From assembly GCA_021014945.1 (NCBI GenBank), contig MU266391.1, forward strand, positions 69,826 through 133,825: a stretch of DNA of 64,000 nucleotides. Direction: 5' to 3'. The position numbers were made by a program, and so were the translations under genes. The notes under the pieces are model-generated. The model had not been told where the DNA came from. It did not search any database and saw only the letters and a program-made list of their open reading frames with translations. Shown in pieces: positions 25,823 to 38,311 of the stretch (its first letter is position 1; each line of letters begins with the position of its first letter). Origin of the DNA: Leucogyrophana mollusca. Lineage: Eukaryota; Basidiomycota; Agaricomycetes; Boletales.

Positions 25823-26911
25823 ATGTCCTTTCCCTCCCCACAGTCACATAATGAGGTCCAGCTCTCGAGAGCTATGCTCCTAGACCTGCTCCAAGATCTC
25901 TCGACCCGAGTTCTCCAGGTATTCGGGTGCCCAGTTCGACTTTTCATTCACGGCGGCGCCGTAATGATCTTGCACCCGTCGCTCTCGACCTCGAGTACCC
26001 GTAGAACAACCCGAGACATCGACTACATTAAACGCGCTTTCGGCCACGAGTGGAGAAAGCGCGGGGTGTTCGACGCTGAAGACAAACTTCAGTCCTGCAT
26101 CAACGCCACCGCCTACAAATTTCACATTGGGTGCGTCCAGCCTCAGATGAGCCTTCGCCTTGTCTGAATATACGGGCAATACAGATCCGACTGGATGAAT
26201 GCCGACCCCGATGTAGCACTGCCGTTTGCCCGAGAGTGAGTACATCACATCATCTACTCCACAACAGGCTCTAATCACTCTGGGCGCCTCCTTAGCCCCC
26301 AAGGCAACCTCTACGACCCGATATACTTCGACTCGAAGCAGTCGAATAATATATCGATGAACACCATCTACACCTCCCCTGGCTTGACCCTCGTTAGCGT
26401 CACCATGTTTTGGGGTGTGGCGCTTAAATTGGTTCGATACAAGAAAGAAGACCCCACCGACATCGTTGCAATGCTGCAACATGGTACCAAACTCAACGGC
26501 GTTCAGTGGACGCCCCAAGTTATGGAGACCTGGCTGAAAACTCTGTGTTGGCCGATGGGCTACAGCAACTACCAATCGGACCAGAAGGAGGAGCTGAGGG
26601 AACGTATCAATGACGCTGTGCGCTTGATGCAGAAGCTGTCATCCGATCCCGGCTCTTCCCTCCGTCGCCCCCGTTCCATCCACTCGTTGCGCCACGAGGC
26701 GTCGGCACCAATGATATCCTCGACCTCAATGATGCCCTCCCATCTACACAACCCGCCTCACTTGCCAAGTCCTTCTCATTTACAGACTCCACCCCACGTG
26801 CAGGGCCTACATCACATGCAGAGCCCACCCCGCATGCCTGAGCCGTGGGCTGTACCTCCCGTGCCTATATTTACCCAACACCCTCAGCCCAGACGGACTC
26901 GAGTTATCTGA
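25823..26911 (+). CDS. Nucleotidyltransferase-fold protein, function unknown
   Basis: Three exons (25823-26130, 26185-26235, 26296-26911) encode 324 residues. The N-terminal part has the pattern of a minimal nucleotidyltransferase (Pol beta-like) fold: LFIHGGAVMIL (GG motif) and, after about 20 residues, RRTTRDIDYIKR (D-x-D). A later acidic pattern is not obvious, so catalysis is uncertain. The middle holds DPIYFDSKQSNNISMN and a helical stretch, FWGVALKLVRYKKEDPTDI. The tail is Pro/His/Met-rich with short imperfect repeats (PPHLPSPSHLQTPPH). The splice phases keep the frame (GG|A, GA|C). An in-frame GTG at 25772 could lengthen it, but the ATG at 25823 is preferred. It resembles a conserved hypothetical family of Agaricomycetes. 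I cannot name a substrate. Confidence 0.8.
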
Positions 26912-27168
26912 TTGCCCCCGTCGTTGACCGACAAGTTCTGGACTACAAACTCCGCATCGCATCATCTCACGTTCGCGGTATACCAGTCGCATATCACTAT
27001 TGTATCCCTTACAACCCTTATAGTCCTAGGTCTTTTCTTGCTTGTTTCGGTCTAGCTAACACTCAGTGTCGCCGTCCTTTGCTGTATGTATCTACGTTAT
27101 TACGGCTGTCTGTAAAATACTCTAGACATCTATCTACCGGAACATCGTTTGCTTGTTGTACACTGCCG

Positions 27169-29749
27169 TTAAACGGTTGGCACGAAGTTGCGGATGTGCT
27201 CAGGAACCATGTCTGCAGGCAATCTCGCTATTTTGTCCAATGGAGCCCGCTTCGCTAGGGCCAAGAGGTTGAGCCTCAACTTCCTAACCAGGGGATCCTC
27301 CTTGACCTTCTCTGCATCGCCTTTGGAGTCGACATCCATTGCAGCGCCATCCGGCTTCTCATCATCATCATCATCCGGCTCCTCTTTGACCTTCGGGGTT
27401 GCATTGCCGATCCTTCGTTGTAGCTCATCCAGCGCCTCGACAGAAAAGCCCAACGCGGCGTCCAAGACCTCCGGGCCTTCATCAAGGAGCGCGCTATCCA
27501 CACCTGTCCCTTCGCCCTCCTTATGGCTCTGTATCGCAAGCGCCAGGTATTCCGCTGCATTCTTGTCGAGCGTCGCCGCCAACTCACGCTCCCGCACTTC
27601 CTCGTTCTTCCGTCGCATCTCCGCCTTGTACGTTGCCCCTGCCCACTCGTTCTCCGACGCGAAGAGCTCTTCGGGCGAGAGAATGAGCGCGGCCATATCG
27701 AGCTGGTCTTGTTGGAGAGCACGTAGGACTTTGAGCTGCTCTGAGCACACGGGGTGGGTCTTCAGAGCCGCATTGATTTGGGCTGTGACAGAAGAAGGAA
27801 CTGAACGGCGGCGATCGTAGAGGTGTGCAGCAGCATCCCGAAGAATCCGATGGCGGCCTTGGGTTATTGAATCGAGCAATGTTTCCTCGACATATCTGAC
27901 CAAAGGCATACCGAGCGAGTTTTTTCCGACATTCTGAGGCTACAGGTTGTTCCGATTCAGTGAAGGACTGAGAACGAACTTGAGGGAGCTGACCTTAAAT
28001 CCCTCCGGCGGACGAAGGAACTCGGCAAGACTTCTGACATATGCCAGCCCGTCTACGCCACCATAGACTATATCACGAATATACTCCTCTGCCTCCTCCG
28101 CCTTCTCACCTGTCCAGTATTCATCCTCTATTGTCGCAAGCTTGCGCTTCAGTGGTCTGTATTCCACAGTAGAACGAATGGCCGCAAAAAGCTTGTCCTC
28201 AGATCCCAGCGCCAGAGAAACATCTTGTGCGCCGATATCCCCAGCGACGACGTCGGCCAAGTCGCCAAAGGAGCCAAAGTCAGAGGGCCAAGGTTCCCGG
28301 GGGACCTTCCAAGTCGGGAGAGCATCATCTTCGTCCTTGTCCTTCATTTTCGCTCGTGACGGAGCATTTTTGACAACCGTCCAGTGACGTCGCTTCTTGA
28401 GCGGTCTCGAATTCGGTGAGGGATCAATTGTTAAGAATTTGGGAAACGGTCTGTTGTTAGGAGTGTTTACTGGTCCCGGAAAGGACGGTGGCGATGTATC
28501 TTCCGTGGTTAATGGAGGATATAGAGGCGTGAGGTGGGGCTTGGATGGCGGGTCAGGAGCAAAGACATTCAAAACGGAAAACGGATCCTCCACTGGATTA
28601 CCATTAGCAGTGGAATCACTTGAACGATGCAGCGCTCTCACTCTCGAAATAGTCCAGGCTACCATCTGGACAATAGGGTGGACCTTCCTTTTCGAAACGA
28701 AGCCTCTCTCGCTTGGTACGGTAGCGTTTACCTGCCAATGATGGATAACATAAGTCACGCTAAGTGAGCCATAATCAGAAGTACCTCTGATTTTGAGCGC
28801 GAGCATAAGTGCTGCCCAATCGGACCCTGGAGGAAAGGCGTTCAGCCCATCTTTGGAGCCAGGTAGGCGGCCTTCAGCGTCGATGCTTTCCGAGATAAGA
28901 GCACCTTTCTTGTAAGCCCCCCGTGGACCACGTTTTGCAGGTTGCGCTTGTACCGATGACGGAGCAGGTGATGCACCCATCTGGCTTCCATCAAGTTCGC
29001 GGGGGGTGGAGACATTAGGATTATCTTCTTCATCGTCTACATCGAGCGCGCCATCATCGTCCTGCTCGATCTCTATGTTCCAGTCGGTCTCGTATTCGAT
29101 GACTGTTGCGGCGGCTTTAGATATGTGCTCGAGACCGAAAACTTCTATTCTATCGGCCTCAGTGTGATAAATTGTACCAGGTGGATTGAACGTTTTAGCG
29201 TTCGAAGTGACCAGACGGAAATCGGTCTGCTTCGTGTTAGTTGATTCCAACTCGATCTTTGGACATATGAAAACTGACCGCAAATTCCTCTAACGATCTA
29301 TACTTGCCTTTGGCGACCTTCATAGACATGGTACCAAAGTCCATAGGACGCTTAATCAGATCTGAATACCCGGGAACTTGCGACGGATCCACAGGCTTGA
29401 TGAAGAAGGCATAGTCGTCCTTCCTATGACCCACAGCATGAAGCGGTGACTCGGGGACCGCAAGCTAAGATTCGACTCACTTCTTAATCTGCGTGATCAG
29501 CTTAGTCAAGACCTCCTTCAATGGCTTCAACTTTGGCGGACGGGGTATCTTCTTGGCCCCCGCGTCGTCCGCAAAAGCTAGGTTCTTGTGCTTTCCCTTC
29601 TTCCCACTCTTTGCCGCCTTTAAAGACTTCAGCGAGGGCAGGACGAGAGTGATCCCGGAATGCGTAGGGCCATTTGACCTATTTTCGGTGGGCGAATACG
29701 ACGTTCCTGCGTGGCTTTCGTTGGGAGCAAAAGATTCGAAATCGTCCAT
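27169..29749 (-). CDS. BRD7/BRD9-like bromodomain protein
   Basis: A chromatin reader that binds acetylated lysine, probably a subunit of a SWI/SNF- or RSC-type remodeler. The ATG at 29749 gives MDDFESFAPNES. A basic segment, PRPPKLKPLKEVLTKLI, precedes the bromodomain. The domain is KDDYAFFIKPVDPSQVPGY (ZA loop), DLIKRPMDFGTMSMKVAKG, then after an intron DFRLVTSNAKTFNPPGTIYH, which contains the acetyl-lysine-binding Asn. An acidic stretch and a Lys/Arg-rich region follow (GPRGAYKKG), then a helical C-terminal half with YVEETLLDSITQGRHRIL, ending in EHIRNFVPTV. Introns are few and short (near 29460, 29280, 28780 and 27940). The exact complex cannot be assigned from one subunit. A BRD7/9 assignment rests on domain order. 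Confidence 0.87.
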
Positions 29750-32135
29750 GCTCGAACCACTGTGAGGTGAGATTAGCTAATCCATACGTCTGCAATAATT
29801 TGCCACGTGATCTGGCGTTTATTGACGCGGTCATGTTCAGCACCCGAGTCTGGCACACTTGCCACGATCACCGGGACAGTGGGACTGGGGTACAACGCTG
29901 TCTGAATCCCTCCGGAAGGCGACGCATAATCCTCGCAAAATTGCCTTTATTCCGAGCCACGGAGCCCTCACCTCCATGGGAAATTTTGTGGGTTTGCAGA
30001 CTGGCGCGACCCGGGGCAGCCCGGGGCTCGACAGGGCTCTCCCTTGAAAAAATATATTGCAAGCGCGGTAACAGTCGGAGAATTCCGTCTTCTAGTTAGC
30101 AAGCGATATGTCCAAGCATACCCGATGTCATGCACACTCCGGTGATAAGTATCAGCGAAAAGCTCCCAAATTCAATTCCATGTGCGACACTCAGGGACAT
30201 GCCGACCGACATATCCGATTTAGACGCCCCCGCTGTTCCTCGGCGCTATCAGAAAACCCACAGGTAGATCTGATACAGGTCGAATATTCGCTGTTTTAGA
30301 TACACAAATCCAGGACTGGAGTGTCCGACGAAATCGCCCCGGAATCTCGGCCCCTGTGGCTACTCCCTCGGATTTGTTGCGGTTGCATAGATAGGTCAGA
30401 ACGCCTATGTAATCGCACTGGACTGTCAAGTCCCGGGATAAATACGAACTGGGGTCAGTAACGACGATGGGCACATGCTGTCCTTTTCAGCCCTTTTTTC
30501 TGAATGGAATCGAGAATCGATCGTCGCCTCTGGCATGACGACAACATTCGAGGCTTTTGTGGTCTGCGATAAGCTCGCGTTGTCGTGTACCGGGTAGGCC
30601 CTGGCGACCTTTCACCAGGGTTCGGGATTCGCGGTCCAACTCTCTCCCGGAGTTCAATGAAGCATATGAAATATACACGGTGAGCTCTATGCATATCCTG
30701 GGTATTTCGGTGCGACAAGACCTTGTCGCGTGACAATATATATAGCGCTCGTTGTAGACGCCCCGACTGCATCCGCAGGTCATCAGCCTGAGTGTAGAGT
30801 TGCGCGGCCCTGAAAGCAGCCGACAGGCTCACGTCCCTCCTCGACTCCTGCCGTGAATATAGACGGGTATCCACTGCGCCAGGCTCGATGTACAGCATGC
30901 CGTGCTGCGTGAGCCAGTCTGACGAGTCGTACAGTGGCTTGGCAACTGACGGTGATCACCGGCTTGGCTCCCGTTGGTGTGATGTGTGGATGGGTCCCAA
31001 TGGTTGTTGCCCTCAGGGGACAAGCATGACGTGTGCTGGTACTCAGATCAGAACGTATTCATTTGAGACCAATTGTTCTCCCTACATGGTCCGGCCAACC
31101 GAGGGCTTGGGCAGTCCTTCCTATTTGCGTGGCCATTTCGGTCTCACCGCGCATCGATCTTCCAGGTCAACCAGAGTGCCATGACGATCAGGAAGTACTT
31201 CATGGGCGATTGTCGCCATATGTTCCACGCCGTCAAAGCGTCATTGACTCACTCAGAATCCCGGTAATGTGGCCCTTGGCGACAGATTGAAAATCGCCAG
31301 CGCTGTACTGCTTCGGTCAGTCGCAATCGCGCTCCGTGTACCTTTGACAGGGTTCAAGTCTCAGTACTCGAGAACACAATGTCACATACCCCGCCCCGCT
31401 TCGACTTCTCTGTACCTTGACTGGCTTGGGCATTTCCCATGAACACCCAAAGCAGGCGGAAGGCAGCCACTTCTCGATCTCACTTTCACAGCCACGGAGT
31501 TGAAATGTGGTTCTGATGGTTAATGTACGCTTAATGTGGTACATTTCAGGCAGGATTTGGGCATGGTTCCTGGTGGGCTGTATGTAATTATTCTTATGAA
31601 GCGTTGCCATCACATTGCCACGAGTATTCGCGAGCGCGTCCCTTCCACGGTCTTCGGACAGTTTTCACCACCTGTGGAATGCTTTGGGAAGCTACTTGCA
31701 CTAGCTTGTACCCAGTAGTACTAAACAGATTCCATCCTCTAACGTGGATTGGCGTCTGGATGATTAACATTTGCTCATAGCTGTGGAATGCAGGAGGGAA
31801 TTGATCGACGTCCCGTCAAAAACCGGTTACTTTTCTGAACAAATTGTGCCGTATAGAGATGCCGGAGCCTTTTTGCGCGGAATTGAACGGATTTCCGCCC
31901 AACGACATGACGATAAAAACTAATCAACCTGGCTCGATCAAGGTCGTCGTCGGCTACTTTTATTTTGTGGTTATTATCGTCAATGAAGTTCACAACTCGC
32001 GAGCTATAATTTTTTCTCCCGAGTCTTGTCCTCTTCCCTCCTCTCATTTCTTGTTGAGGCCTTAGATGTTCTGAATTCGACATCCTCGGCCTCACGTTTC
32101 GTTCATTTATTGTTTATTGCTTATCGTTTCTCTGA
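29750..32135. other. Long intergenic region upstream of the homeobox gene
   Basis: 2.4 kb without a supportable gene. It separates divergent starts of the bromodomain gene (-) and homeodomain gene (+). The last 150 bp are pyrimidine-rich and look like a 5' untranslated leader. Longer open frames here (for example 30455-30898, -) have no recognisable domain. A large regulatory region for the transcription-factor gene is plausible. Confidence 0.4.
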
Positions 32136-33877
32136 ATGTCTAATCCTTCTACTCCGACGGCTAATATCTCACCAAAGAGCTTAACGGCCACTCCGAAATT
32201 ACAAACAGCTTCACGACGTATCGAACACGAGAACATTCATCCTCTTGCCCAGGACGATCACCAGCAGCAAAGACCTGCTTCATCACGCACCACATCATTT
32301 GGTCAATCAAACCCTACCCCTCATCAAAGGAAGCACGACACGACAGGCGAAGGCAGTTCCTTGCACTCACGTCCTGAAGAAGACGTAAGCGGCAGGCGCC
32401 CAAAGAAAAGAATACGAAGAACCAGGTCCGTCAACATGATGGGGGAGCGTCCATCTTCCAGCTCGGATTCCTCTTCCCAGAGCGGAATGGCAGACAACGA
32501 GACAGAGGCAGAACGCAGCCAGCAGTCTGAGCTGTCTGCGCCTGCAACTGCTCCCCCAAAAAAGAAGCGGACACGCACATTAACGACACCACACCAATCT
32601 TCTGTACTTCATGCTCTGCTTGCACAGGTATGCCTTGACCACAACCAACAACGTATACATGGACGCTTACCTCAACGCTAGTCTCGATTTCCTACAACTG
32701 CCATGCGTGAGGAAGTTGGACGCCAAATTGGTCTGAGCGCTCGCAAAGTACAGGTATGTCGGTGGAATTCGCACACATTGATTCATCTGACTTGTCTTCT
32801 CCTGCAGATCTGGTTTCAAGTGAGCCTTGGCTCTTCTTCTCCGTCGCGCGATCCTTACTAAGTGCATTTTCATAGAACCAGCGGCAGAAAGCTAGACGTC
32901 CTCAGGGCGAGACCACAGCCCCTCTAACACGTCCACCCCAGTTTGGCCCTTTTCCGAGCGCGCCCACCTCTGTTCCCCCGACCACATCATCTTTCCTTGC
33001 AGCTCATCCTGACGATCCCACGCTAACTGATCAGTCGCCTGACGCCGGCCCTAGCGGTTCGCGAGCATCAGGGGCGCTTGACCTCGATCCTGGACTCTCA
33101 GGTCCTGGGATGCCTGGATGGCGCTCTGGGAGTCATCACCGTCCCGGGTCTGCAGAGGACTGGGAATCCTCTACCCGAGAACCAGCAGATCATGAGCCTG
33201 CTTCAGTGATGCCTCAATATCGTACTTCTTATGGAGCCGAGGAGACTCGTGGTTTGCGTGAGGCAGCTCTGCCGAGCATGCGATCACTCGTGCCTCGACC
33301 GCATCATCTCCAAGACGATGATCAACCTCCAGAACCTGGCTTCTCCAGGATCCTCCCTCCCCTCAATTTCAGTGCCTCGGATTCACGTAGTACTGACCCA
33401 TATGTGTCGCCCACGTCCTATCTCCCCTCCCATTCGCGTAATCCCAACGCGAACAGTATGCTACCTTTTTCGTCGACGTCTCATCGCACCTTCGATCTGG
33501 CAGGTTCGGGACGGGCTGCCATACCACCTCCGTTTGCTCTGCAGCCGCCGCCTCAGTGGGATCCGCAGAGTTTTACTCCGTATACCCGTCCCGAATTTGC
33601 GTCCTGGTCAGATAGGCCAGGTCGGTCTCAATCGGCAAGAGGTAGCTTCTCCGCCGTTGGAGCGCATGACCGCTCTACCCCCAATATATCTCGCGGGAGC
33701 CATTATTTTCCGTCTACAGAGCAACGCATCCCCTCGTCTCGCCCGCGTCCGTTTGATCCCCTCCATGACATAATCACGTCTTCTGGAGGGCAAACGGCAC
33801 CTGACTTTCCTTCATTGTCCCCACCCAGGGGCGGAGGTCACGAGGAGTCGGACGACGAAGTTCAAGACCATCATTGA
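32136..33877 (+). CDS. Homeodomain transcription factor
   Basis: Nuclear DNA-binding regulator of 525 residues. Four exons can be placed: 32136-32627, 32682-32753, 32808-32819 and 32876-33877, all joined in phase 0. The homeodomain begins after a basic run (PPKKKRTRTLTTPHQSSVL), continues with LLAQSRFPTTAMREEVGRQ and IGLSARKVQ, and closes with recognition helix IWFQ-NQRQKARRPQ. The third exon is only 12 nt and encodes IWFQ. N-terminal and C-terminal regions are long, Ser/Pro-rich and disordered. RRPKKRIRRTR near residue 90 could be a nuclear signal. Agaricomycete homeodomain factors of this non-mating-type class act in fruiting-body development, but I cannot match this one to a named gene. 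It does not have the paired HD1/HD2 arrangement of a mating-type locus. Confidence 0.92.
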
Positions 33878-34443
33878 TCTCTCTGTGCCGTATGCTTGAC
33901 GTCTTTGCGCTCATCTTACAACTCCGCGCTACGATTGAAAATTCACGCACAATCCACGAAAAAACATGATGAAATTAAAGCCTGATATCCTTTCGCTCTT
34001 TACTCACAGATCGTACATTTAATCATTCGTTCCTTCACCGCTTTCGCTTATTGTTGTCTCCTCAAACACTGCATCTTATCTGCTTACAGGGCTTTCCACA
34101 GACCTAATCTCTACGGAACTCCGCATACTAATATCATTACCTCCATCCATTATAAACTGTTTTTTGTCGTGTATGTCACTCCTTTAGAATGCCGCCTTCT
34201 TACAGTGCTATTCTTAACCACCACCTAGTTATTCTAGCATACAGAACCTTATAGTTTTACAACCAAGCAATCGACATACCTCGTATATAGCCCACCCTCC
34301 CCCCCTCTCCTCTACTTAAACCAGTGATAATAATTTTACCGACCCATTAAAGTGCTCTGAGAAATCGATCTAAGGACCAGGAATTCTAGACATAGGTAAT
34401 TCACAAGATGCCATGGTAGCAAATAATCATGCGAAGAAAAGAA
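33878..34443. other. Convergent intergenic space, 566 bp
   Basis: Between the homeodomain stop (+) and the RING gene stop (-). AT-rich with several poly-pyrimidine runs; likely both 3' untranslated regions. No gene seen. Confidence 0.5.
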
Positions 34444-37256
34444 TCAGACCAGCCGCTTTCTCAACCTTGCCCTCAAGTTCTCCTCTCGATTGCTCGATTC
34501 AGCATCACCATTGAAACTAATGCCCCCGTCCTTCCCTGATGAACTGATATTGTGGTCCAGAGGGTTCTCATTTGCTGCCCTTTTAATCGCCGTGAGTCGT
34601 GTACGCAGTTTGGTCTCCAACACAGAAGTGTCCGCCTCGTTTCTTCTTGGGGACGAGCCACTTTGCTTCCCGCTATCAGAATGAAGTACCTGGGAGACGG
34701 CGTGATGTGACGGAGATGGCTTGGAAGAATGAGGGTGTGGGATCACGTTCTGGGCCAATTTCTGCTCTACTTGGAGTTTCTGCAACAAAACAGACCTCGT
34801 GTCCGAGGATGACATATCGCACGGATATGTCTTATTGTCTGTTGCGGATTCCAGATTACCACGACGGCCAAATCCGTCCTTTGTTCCCGCATTAAAGTTA
34901 TGCGAAGGAGGATTATGGTTTGGTGCAGATACGATCGTTGTCGGTGGTACATCGTTCCGATCAACGGTTGGAGAAGGGGAGGGCAGTGCAGCCCCAGGCT
35001 GATGTTCGTCCTTGAGTTTGGCCAATTTGTGACGAACTCGGGCCATGATTTCCGGTGCACTGTACTTCCTGGTATCGGCGGCAATTCCTTCCTGATTGAA
35101 AGATATCGGCCGGCGGTTTGTAGGTATTTCTGACTTTTGAACCGCGGTAGCATTAGGAAAGTCATGTACTGGACTTGAATGTGGGGGCCGCCCATGTATT
35201 GCGGTTGGAGTTGATAGCTGTGAACGTAGAGCTGGAGGATCGCTCGAAGGAACATGGGCAGATACAGCGCCACGCGTATCAACAGCCTCACCAGCTGCTT
35301 CAGGCCTCTTGATGGGGTCGATTCGCCTAGGCGCTGAGGAACAAGCGAGATGGGCTTGTACAGACTCGAGCAATGTACGGTTACGAGGGGGACGGAGGTT
35401 CCCGCTTGCCTGTTTACGTGACGCCGAGGCAACGGAGGCACCAAAAACATTTTCACCGTCTCCTGCTGCAGCGTGAGTGTTGGAATAAGTTTCAAGGGGA
35501 ACGACGTCGTCACGAAGTGGCGTGGCGGCCGTTGGGGTCACAGTTACAGAAGTACCAACGAAAGGAGTATCGCTGGGACGGACTTCTGCCTTTTGTTTTC
35601 CCTTTATATCTTTCGAGAGGCTCCCTAATGCTGGAATTGAGATTTCATTGGCCCCAAATTGGGCCACGGAGCCTGACGTTTGTAAGGGACGGTCGATGAG
35701 TGGAGGAGCGCTATCACCTCGCGCAGGAGTCAATGTAGTTGCTCTTTCCTTCCCCTTCCTTGTGCGAGCATCGCGGGGACCATGCTCGTAGCTACCATGC
35801 CCTTGGCGTCGCCGAGAGCGCACGCTATCCTCGTATTCATCATCCGACGGTTCTCGAGAATTAACAAGACTTCGACTGCTTCGTCCCCATTTCGATTCCG
35901 CGGACCTGCGAACTTCAACTGGAGAGTGGGATCTTCTGTTTTCGCGTAATGATCCCGAAGAACGAGAAAGAGAAAGAGAGCGAGTACGCGACCGCCGGTA
36001 CGACGGCTTAGGAGAGCGAGAACGGCTAGGAGACATCTCGCGCCAGCGGTTGGTTCTCTCTGGTCGATATGGGGGTGGGAGGTCAGCTGGGGTATCGTAC
36101 TATAATGCAAGATGAGTGTTTTTCTTTCTAAACAGCGGGCCTCATCTCTACCTGAGCCAAGGAATCATAGGTGTTGAGATCGCGGTACGGACTGCGCAGA
36201 TAACTATAAATTTCTAAAGGCCGATATCAGAGAAACGATCATTGGTGGCGCTAGTGTCCGCGGCACGTCTGGGACTCACCATGAGCAAAATGTTCCGCGT
36301 TAACATGCCTATGGCCCTCTACGTATGGTGCATCCATGTCCAGAAACTCGGAAAGTAATTTCACCGCTGATTCTGAGCGAATGTCTATCGATTTCATGAT
36401 CGAGATAGTAAACGTCGTGAGGAACTAGGTGCAATGACATCATCAGAGTTTAGGAAACCCAATATTTTTTGACAGCCTGGGGTCTCTACCCAGAGACGTG
36501 ATAAAATACATACCTCTACGTCAAGGTTTGGCCATACTTGCAGTTCACGACGCAGGAAGGCCGTCATACGACTGATAAGGTCCGGTGAGGCAGAAAATTG
36601 GGAAGGAGCGGGATAAGGTCGGTAACGGGTGAATGAATTGGAAGCAACGTGCTAGCAAAAGACGCCATTGAGATGGAGGCAACTAATTGGCAACGCGAGA
36701 GATATGACCTTTGCATAGAGGTCATGTTCGTATAACCACCGCCTTCTGGCTATAGCCCGATCGAGCTGGTCTGCCTGGTCCTGTTCTTGGCGTGCCCTGC
36801 GCCCCCACTGCCGTTCTCTGCGTACGTTCCGCAAAGGACGAGTGCGGTTTTCTCCAGTAGGCAGCAGCTGAGGAGACGATGTACGTGGTGGAGGCAAGTA
36901 GTGCTTTTGATAGTCATACTTTGAGCGGATATGATGAATAAGATATTCACCGATGAGCTGAGAGCACAGCGGGCACTTCCGCGATTGCTCTGCAAGAAAA
37001 TTTTGAATTCAAGCTCATTTCCTTCCGCGCACCCTGAGAAAGACCAACCTGACCACATCAGAATGCACTCAAAGCAGAAATCATGCGAGCACGTTGGAAT
37101 GACAGCTCTGTCTCCCAAAGACTGCAAGCAAATGCTGCAGTGATCCTCCGCAGCCTGATCTTCATCGCGAGGCGATGACTGAGAGTCAAGATCTGGCGTC
37201 GGCGAGGATTCGAGCTTTATACGCTTGGACGGAGGGCTGGCAGTCGCTTTGTGCAT
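34444..37256 (-). CDS. TOPORS-like RING-finger E3 ubiquitin ligase
   Basis: Probable nuclear E3 ligase. The ATG at 37256 gives MHKATASPPSKRIKLESS. The C3HC4 RING reads DHCSICLQSLGDRAVIPTC, SHDFCFECILMWS and, after an intron near 37000, KCPLCSQLIGEYLIHHI. After the RING come an Arg-rich helix (NRTRPLRNVRRERQWGRRAR), YEHDLYAKHVASNSF and a helical segment with MTAFLRRELQVWPNLDVE. This RING plus helical layout matches the Topors family. The C-terminal 530 residues from 36036 are RS-rich and then disordered (SPSRSRSPKPSYRRSRTRS), with a short coiled region APEIMARVRHKLAKLKDEH. The protein ends LRARLRKRLV. Introns lie near 37000, 36660, 36430-36520, 36230 and 36110. The substrate is unknown; other family members ubiquitinate or sumoylate nuclear proteins. 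Confidence 0.86.
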
Positions 37257-37720
37257 TCGCGGTGGGCGTCCAACTTCAAGATCAAGAAATCCCTGCCGGC
37301 GGAACGGCATCCATAAACATTCCGGGGCCGGTAAATAAACATTTATTAACCGCCGGCGTCTATTTAGCGTCCTGCTCCTCTTTACTCCCGAGTCACAAAC
37401 GCCGCATATATTATCATGATGTCTCCTCGGGCTGTTATTTATCGTATCGAGATGTTTCTGTTGCGTGCAGCTCTGTAAGTTCCTTTCTGCATAAGGGGGC
37501 AATCCCAGGAGATCGTTTATCATCAACTATCGGTGCCAGAAACCAGCCCATCATAATAATGTTTACCCGCGGAGGTTTTGCGACCTGATCTTGGTACATT
37601 TGTTCAAAAATAGATAAGTCATCGGCACCATCGTTCTCCCACCTCTGCGAATCGACAAATTGCTTGAAAGATATCCTCAGCCCTTGAGATCGCTGATACA
37701 CGTTCACCTTACCGGCTTCA
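37257..37720. promoter_or_regulatory. Divergent promoter region, RING and ankyrin genes
   Basis: 464 bp between two divergent genes. An open frame on the minus strand (37435-37707) has protein-like composition but no ATG near its start, so I do not call it a gene. Confidence 0.45.
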
Positions 37721-38311
37721 ATGGTTGGTCACTCCCAGTTATAGATGTATAGCTCTTACACTATCCGCCCCTTAGGTTTCTGAGGTACCACAATCTGACA
37801 CGGGAAGTCTCCCCTCGGAGACCCTTGCTTTTGCACATCGGATGTTTGATGCTGCTCGGGATGGCAACTCTGAGCTGCTCCTGCAGGCCGTTGATGCTGG
37901 CTTGCCAGTAAACTTGACGAACGATAAAGGTGTGTTCCCGCGTGCTGCGTAATCTGGATCTAGCGGCTGAATCCCCAGGACGCAGGAAATACGCTCCTTA
38001 TGCTTGCAGCATATGCAGGTCACACAGATCTTACTAAAGGTCTTCTCGATCGCAAGGCGGATCCAAACAGATTGAACGATCTGGGACAATCAATCATTGC
38101 GGGAGCCGTCTTCAAAGCGCACGATGAGATTGTCCGTCTATTGGCCAGCGTTGGAGCAGACCCTAGAATAGGTAAACCAACTGCGATACAGACAGCTCAC
38201 ATTTTTGGGAGGACGGAGCTGATGGAGGTGCTGGGCGCCAAAGAAGGTGATATCAGCGTGGATGTGCCAACGCCTCCCAGCGCAACGCCCCCTGAAAAGA
38301 ACTCACCGTAG
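37721..38311 (+). CDS. Small ankyrin-repeat protein
   Basis: About 160 residues built almost entirely of ankyrin repeats, resembling small fungal ankyrin proteins of the S. pombe P16F5.05c/Yar1 kind. Exons 37776-37929 and 37986-38311 are clear: MFDAARDGNSELLLQAVDAG, LPVNLTNDKG-NTLLMLAAY, AGHTDLTKGLLDRKADPNRL, GAVFKAHDEIVRLLASVGAD and TAIQTAHIFGRTELMEVLGA. The frame is open upstream of MFDAAR to an acceptor at 37775. A first coding exon of only ATG (37721-37723), spliced over a 52 bp GTTGGT...TTAG intron, would give MVSEVPQSDTGSLPSE and a total of 161 codons. If that is wrong, the start is 37842. The C-terminal tail is Pro-rich. Binding partner unknown; it converges on MON2. Confidence 0.8.

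Noticed and set aside
30455..30898. 147-codon open frame in the long intergenic region
   Set aside because: Arg-rich composition typical of chance frames; no motif or splice partner.
32136..33877. Mating-type (HD1/HD2) locus
   Set aside because: Only one homeodomain gene is present, without a divergent partner or the usual MIP neighbour.
37435..37707. 90-codon minus-strand open frame with protein-like composition
   Set aside because: No ATG near its start, no recognised family, and it lies in the promoter space between two divergent genes.
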